A DNA stretch of 19,526 nucleotides from JAABRB01 sp041617635 (GTDB taxonomy: Bacteria; Pseudomonadota; Gammaproteobacteria; Burkholderiales; SG8-39): contig JBFJOO010000080.1 in NCBI GenBank assembly GCA_041617635.1, forward strand, positions 1-19,526. The letters are read 5' to 3'. Shown here piece by piece: positions 16,801-19,526 of the stretch. The notes below the pieces were generated by a model that was not told the DNA's origin, ran no database searches, and saw nothing but the letters and a program-made list of their open reading frames with translations. The position numbers and the translations under genes were made by a program. Each line of letters opens with the position of its first letter. Position 1 is the stretch's first letter.

Positions 16801-18168
16801 ATGACTTCGAGACGCAACTTTCTGGGACGTGCCGGTGCCGTAGCCCTCGGCGCAGCACTGGTCTCGCGCGCGGGCGCCGCGTCGCTGCCCGAGGCCCCGA
16901 CGATGGACAAAGCTGGCATGCAGCCACCGCTCGCTCCGCAGAATGGCCGACCCTATCAGCCGGTGGCGACGCTGAACGGTTGGACGCTGCCCTGGCGCAT
17001 GAAAGACGGCTGGAAGGAGTTCCACCTCGTCGCGGAGCCGGTCGTCCGCGAGATAGCGCCGGGCATGAAAGCCAATCTGTGGGGCTACAACGGGCAGTCG
17101 CCCGGACCGACGATCGAGTGTGTCGAGGGCGACAAGGTTCGCATCTTCGTCACCAACCGCCTGCCGGAGCACACGACGATCCACTGGCACGGGATCCTGC
17201 TGCCGAACGGCATGGATGGAGTAGGCGGGCTCACACAGCCGCAGATCCCTTCGGGCAAGACGTTCGTATATGAGTTCACGATGAAGAAATCGGGCACGTT
17301 CATGTACCATCCGCACGCCGACGAGATGGTGCAGATGGCTATGGGAATGCTCGGCTTTCTCGTCGTGCACCCGAAGAACCCGAGCTTTCGCCGGGTCGAC
17401 CGCGACTTCGTGTTCCTGCTCAACGCGTTCGACATCGATCCCGGGGCGCGCACGCCGAAGATCGCGACGATGACCGACTTCAACATGTGGTGCTGGAACA
17501 GTCGCGTGTTTCCCGGCATCGATCCGCTTGCCGTGCGCCAGGGCGACCGGGTGCGGGTGCGCATCGGCAACCTGACCATGACCAACCATCCGATCCATCT
17601 GCACGGCTACGATTTCGTGGTGAGCGGCACCGACGGAGGATGGGTGCGCCCCGAGGCACAGTGGCCGGAGGTCACGGTCGACCTCCCTGTCGGCGCGATG
17701 CGCGCCATCGAATTCACGGCCGACGCGCCCGGTGATTGGGCGTTCCACTGCCACAAGTCGCACCACACCATGAACGCGATGGGCCATGACGTCCCGACGA
17801 TGATCGGCGTGGACCATCGCGGCCTCGCGCGCAAGGTGATGAACCTCGTTCCCGATTACATGGTGATGGGCGAGCGCGGAATGGCTGACATGGGCGAGAT
17901 GGAGATGCCGCTGCCGGACAACACGCTGCCGATGATGACCGGCAGCGGCCAGTTCGGCCCGATCGAGATGGGCGGCATGTTCACGGTCGTGAAGGTTCGC
18001 GAGGGACTCGCCCGCAACGACTACAAGGATCCGGGCTGGTATAAGCATCCGCAGGGCACCGTGGCGTACGAGTGGACCGGCGAGGCGCCGAAGCTCGCGC
18101 GGGTCACGCCGGCGCCGTCCGGATCGGGCGCGCTTCAGATCCGTCGCGGCAGTCATTCCGGACACTAA
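16801..18168 (+). CDS. Two-domain multicopper oxidase with Met-rich tail, Tat-exported
   Basis: This periplasmic copper oxidase probably turns Cu(I) into less toxic Cu(II). It has 455 residues, and the Tat-type signal SRRNFLGRAG at the N-terminus means export in folded form. The copper ligands are HWHG (128-131), HPHADEM (170-176), HPIHLHG (263-269) and HCHKSHHTMNAM (316-327). The last supplies the type 1 Cys317 and axial Met327. Only about 90 residues separate the second and third motifs, against about 300 in three-domain enzymes such as CueO, so this is a two-domain enzyme with its type 1 site in domain 2. Residues 347-393 hold 11 Met, a likely Cu(I)-loading segment. A GGGAGA ribosome-binding site precedes the ATG. 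The cupredoxin gene follows after 14 nt. Confidence 0.93.
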   Translation: MTSRRNFLGRAGAVALGAALVSRAGAASLPEAPTMDKAGMQPPLAPQNGRPYQPVATLNGWTLPWRMKDGWKEFHLVAEPVVREIAPGMKANLWGYNGQSPGPTIECVEGDKVRIFVTNRLPEHTTIHWHGILLPNGMDGVGGLTQPQIPSGKTFVYEFTMKKSGTFMYHPHADEMVQMAMGMLGFLVVHPKNPSFRRVDRDFVFLLNAFDIDPGARTPKIATMTDFNMWCWNSRVFPGIDPLAVRQGDRVRVRIGNLTMTNHPIHLHGYDFVVSGTDGGWVRPEAQWPEVTVDLPVGAMRAIEFTADAPGDWAFHCHKSHHTMNAMGHDVPTMIGVDHRGLARKVMNLVPDYMVMGERGMADMGEMEMPLPDNTLPMMTGSGQFGPIEMGGMFTVVKVREGLARNDYKDPGWYKHPQGTVAYEWTGEAPKLARVTPAPSGSGALQIRRGSHSGH

Positions 18169-18182
18169 GAGGAGGGTATAGG

Positions 18183-18662
18183 ATGACGAGAACCCTCGTT
18201 GTTTTGGTGGCGCTTCTGATCGTTGCACCCCTCGCGCGCGCCCACGGCGACACTCACGAACAGCCGGTAGCCGTACAGCCCATGGTGGAGACCGATTTCG
18301 GCCGCACCGGGGACCGGAAGAGGGTGTCGCGGACGGTGCGCATCACCATGTCCGACAAAATGCGCTTCTCGCCGGCGGTGATCACCGCCAAGAAAGGCGA
18401 GACGCTGAGGTTCGTGGTGAAGAATTCGGGCGCCCTGCTGCACGAGATGGTGCTCGGGACCATGGCGGATCTCCAGGCGCACGCCGAGCTGATGCGGAAG
18501 TTCCCCGGCATGGAGCACGACGACCCGTTCATGACGCACGTCGCGCCGGGCAAGACCGGAGAGATCGTGTGGCAGTTCACCAGGACGGGCGAGTTCAACT
18601 ATGGCTGCCTGATCCCGGGCCATTTCGAGGCCGGCATGATCGGGAAAGTTACGGTGAAGTAG
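18183..18662 (+). CDS. Periplasmic cupredoxin, CopI-like
   Basis: This is a blue-copper-fold protein of 159 residues. The signal peptide (RTLVVLVALLIVAPLARA) would be cut to leave His as the first residue (HGDTHE). The type 1 copper ligands are H87 (LLHEMV), C142, H147 and M152 in C-x4-H-x4-M spacing (GCLIPGHFEAGM). A Met/His-rich insertion lies between residues 94 and 119. It resembles CopI, the periplasmic copper-tolerance cupredoxin known from Rubrivivax, so it may buffer copper or give electrons to the oxidase encoded just upstream. The ribosome-binding site GAGGAGG is strong, and the 14-nt spacing to the oxidase marks one operon. An in-frame extension to 18072 lies inside the oxidase gene and is rejected. 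Confidence 0.9.
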   Translation: MTRTLVVLVALLIVAPLARAHGDTHEQPVAVQPMVETDFGRTGDRKRVSRTVRITMSDKMRFSPAVITAKKGETLRFVVKNSGALLHEMVLGTMADLQAHAELMRKFPGMEHDDPFMTHVAPGKTGEIVWQFTRTGEFNYGCLIPGHFEAGMIGKVTVK

Positions 18663-18716
18663 TGCGGACCTGAGATTGGCGCACCGACGCCTGATAAGTC
18701 TTGAAAGGAGTATCAA

Positions 18717-19055
18717 GTGAGACGCATCGCAACATTCGTAATCCTGCTGGGCATGACCGCAGCCATCGGTGCGCAGCAGATGCAAGGCCAAGGAAACGTG
18801 GGCGATAGGCCGATGGCGACCGGCGGGGCTGGGGAAATGGCCGATGGCGAGATCCGCAAGGTGAACAAGGACGCGAAGAAGCTCACGATTCGCCACGGCC
18901 CGATTCCCAGCATGGATATGCCGCCGATGACGATGGTCTACCAGGTCAAGGATGACGCGCTGCTCGACCAGGTGAAGGACGGTGACAAGGTGAAGTTCAC
19001 GGCCGAGAAGATCGGCGGCGCCTACGTCGTCACGCGCATCGCGCCGGCCAATTGA
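18717..19055 (+). CDS. CusF-like periplasmic copper-binding protein
   Basis: This is a small periplasmic Cu(I)/Ag(I) chaperone of the CusF family (PF11604), 112 residues. The start is GTG at 18717 with AAAGGAG 6 nt upstream, giving a signal peptide ending in AIGAQ. The OB-fold core reads GEIRKVNKDAKKLTIRHGPI, then SMDMPPMTMVYQV and KDGDKVKF. Compared with E. coli CusF (HHDPI and NWPEMTM), the His and both Met ligands of the MTM motif are kept, but the capping Trp is a Met. A Met/Gln/Gly-rich linker lies before the domain. The 54-nt gap from the cupredoxin gene has its own good ribosome-binding site, so it is probably in the same transcript. In Cus systems this protein hands copper to the pump or oxidase. 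Confidence 0.92.
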   Translation: MRRIATFVILLGMTAAIGAQQMQGQGNVGDRPMATGGAGEMADGEIRKVNKDAKKLTIRHGPIPSMDMPPMTMVYQVKDDALLDQVKDGDKVKFTAEKIGGAYVVTRIAPAN

Positions 19056-19133
19056 GAAAACCTGTGCGAGAGCCAGATTTGGCGAAGCAGGACTTTGGGT
19101 GGAGTATCGCGCGCTAATTCACGCGGCCGGTCT

Positions 19134-19145
19134 CGGTCTAGACCG
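19134..19145. repeat. 12-bp perfect palindrome
   Basis: CGGTCTAGACCG lies in the 193-bp gap between the CusF-like gene and the last gene. GGTCT also occurs just before it (19129-19133). It could be a regulator site for the downstream gene, but a palindrome of this length alone is weak evidence. The rest of the gap shows no clear promoter. Confidence 0.3.
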
Positions 19146-19248
19146 CGTTTGCGAGAGATCAAATGGGCTCGATTGCGCGGGCGCAAACTATGACTTGAAA
19201 TTTTGGCGGCCGCGCGGTAGGCCGCATCTTAACGAAAGGATTTCTCGA

Positions 19249-19526
19249 ATGAAAGTGACGAAGACAGTTCTCGCGATCGCATTGGCCGGCACGCTTGCCG
19301 GCGCGGCGTGGGCGCAGCCACAGCCGGGACCCGGCATGGGACCGGGTGCCGGGATGGGACCTGGAATGATGGGCGGCAGTGCGCCCGGAGGGGGTTCGCG
19401 CGGTGGATACGGCCCGGGACAGGGTTACAGCCCCGGGTACGGCACGGGGCCCGGCATGATGGGCGGCTATGGTCCGGGGTACGGCATGGGGCCCGGCATG
19501 ATGGGCGGCTATGGTCCGGGGTACGG
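19249..19526 (+). CDS. Secreted Gly/Met/Pro/Tyr-rich repeat protein, 3'-truncated by the window edge
   Basis: I do not recognise the family. The first 92 codons are visible. A signal peptide (KVTKTVLAIALAGTLAGAAWA) precedes a low-complexity mature part made of GPG, GMMGG and YGPGYG blocks. The last 81 bases are a 42-bp DNA repeat (unit from 19446, second copy from 19488 and still running at the edge), giving a 14-residue unit GPGMMGGYGPGYGM. There is no Cys or His in the visible mature part; Met is the only likely metal ligand. A ribosome-binding site GAAAGGA (19234-19240) sits 8 nt before the ATG. Position after a CusF-like gene and the Met spacing suggest a Cu(I)/Ag(I)-binding envelope protein, but this is inference; a structural or surface protein is equally possible. 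Confidence 0.8.
   Translation, partial: MKVTKTVLAIALAGTLAGAAWAQPQPGPGMGPGAGMGPGMMGGSAPGGGSRGGYGPGQGYSPGYGTGPGMMGGYGPGYGMGPGMMGGYGPGY
19446..19526 (+). repeat. 42-bp tandem coding repeat, running off the window
   Basis: Unit 1 is 19446-19487; unit 2 starts at 19488 and is identical over the 39 bases left in the window. It encodes a 14-residue Gly/Met/Pro/Tyr block. The exact identity suggests recent expansion, so copy number probably varies between strains. Confidence 0.9.

Noticed and set aside
16672..18228. 518-codon minus-strand frame opposite the oxidase and cupredoxin genes
   Set aside because: It spans two well-supported plus-strand genes and has a His/Arg/Asp-rich composition typical of antisense translation.

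Overview
The window is a high-GC, densely packed chromosomal segment from a Gram-negative proteobacterium. It is most likely a betaproteobacterium of the Burkholderiales/Rhodocyclales type. The grounds are the adjacent gltB-gltD and glmU-glmS pairs, the two DUF4124 proteins, the Mla-type lipid ABC system ending in an outer-membrane lipoprotein, and strong GC-ending codon use. This placement is inferred from gene content; no rRNA or tRNA is present.

Layout: (1) 1-4589, plus strand: the 3' two-thirds of gltB and complete gltD, i.e. NADPH-dependent glutamate synthase. (2) 4606-5869, minus strand: two tandem DUF4124 envelope proteins. The upstream one ends in a 21-bp tandem repeat that encodes a His-rich heptapeptide. 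(3) 6032-9214, plus strand: glmU-glmS, the UDP-GlcNAc supply pathway. The last 15 codons of glmS, stop included, are tandemly duplicated just after the gene; this is also the region that Tn7-family transposons recognise. (4) 9273-12851, minus strand: a four-gene MCE/Mla-type lipid transport operon (STAS-MlaE permease, ATPase, MCE protein, lipoprotein). (5) 12956-13885, plus strand: a CDF Zn/Co/Cd exporter, then a hairpin. (6) 14048-19526, plus strand: an envelope metal-handling region that looks copper-directed. It holds an H/R/Y-rich secreted protein, a His/Met-rich CopL-like protein, a small periplasmic protein, a TolC-type lipoprotein, a two-domain multicopper oxidase with a Met-rich tail, a CopI-like cupredoxin, a CusF-like copper chaperone, and the start of a Gly/Met/Pro/Tyr repeat protein cut by the window edge.

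How the genes fit together: gltBD and glmUS are nitrogen and cell-wall housekeeping genes linked by glutamine and glutamate. The Mla-like operon maintains outer-membrane lipid asymmetry. The right third forms a periplasmic copper defence set: oxidation of Cu(I) by the multicopper oxidase, sequestration by the cupredoxin and CusF-like proteins, and a possible outer-membrane exit duct. No RND pump, P-type ATPase or regulator is visible in the window.

The most unusual signals are the duplicated glmS 3' end, the in-frame 21-bp repeat array in the DUF4124 gene, and the composition of the copper cluster. I see no CRISPR array, transposase, integrase or phage gene, and no gene-free stretch longer than about 200 bp.
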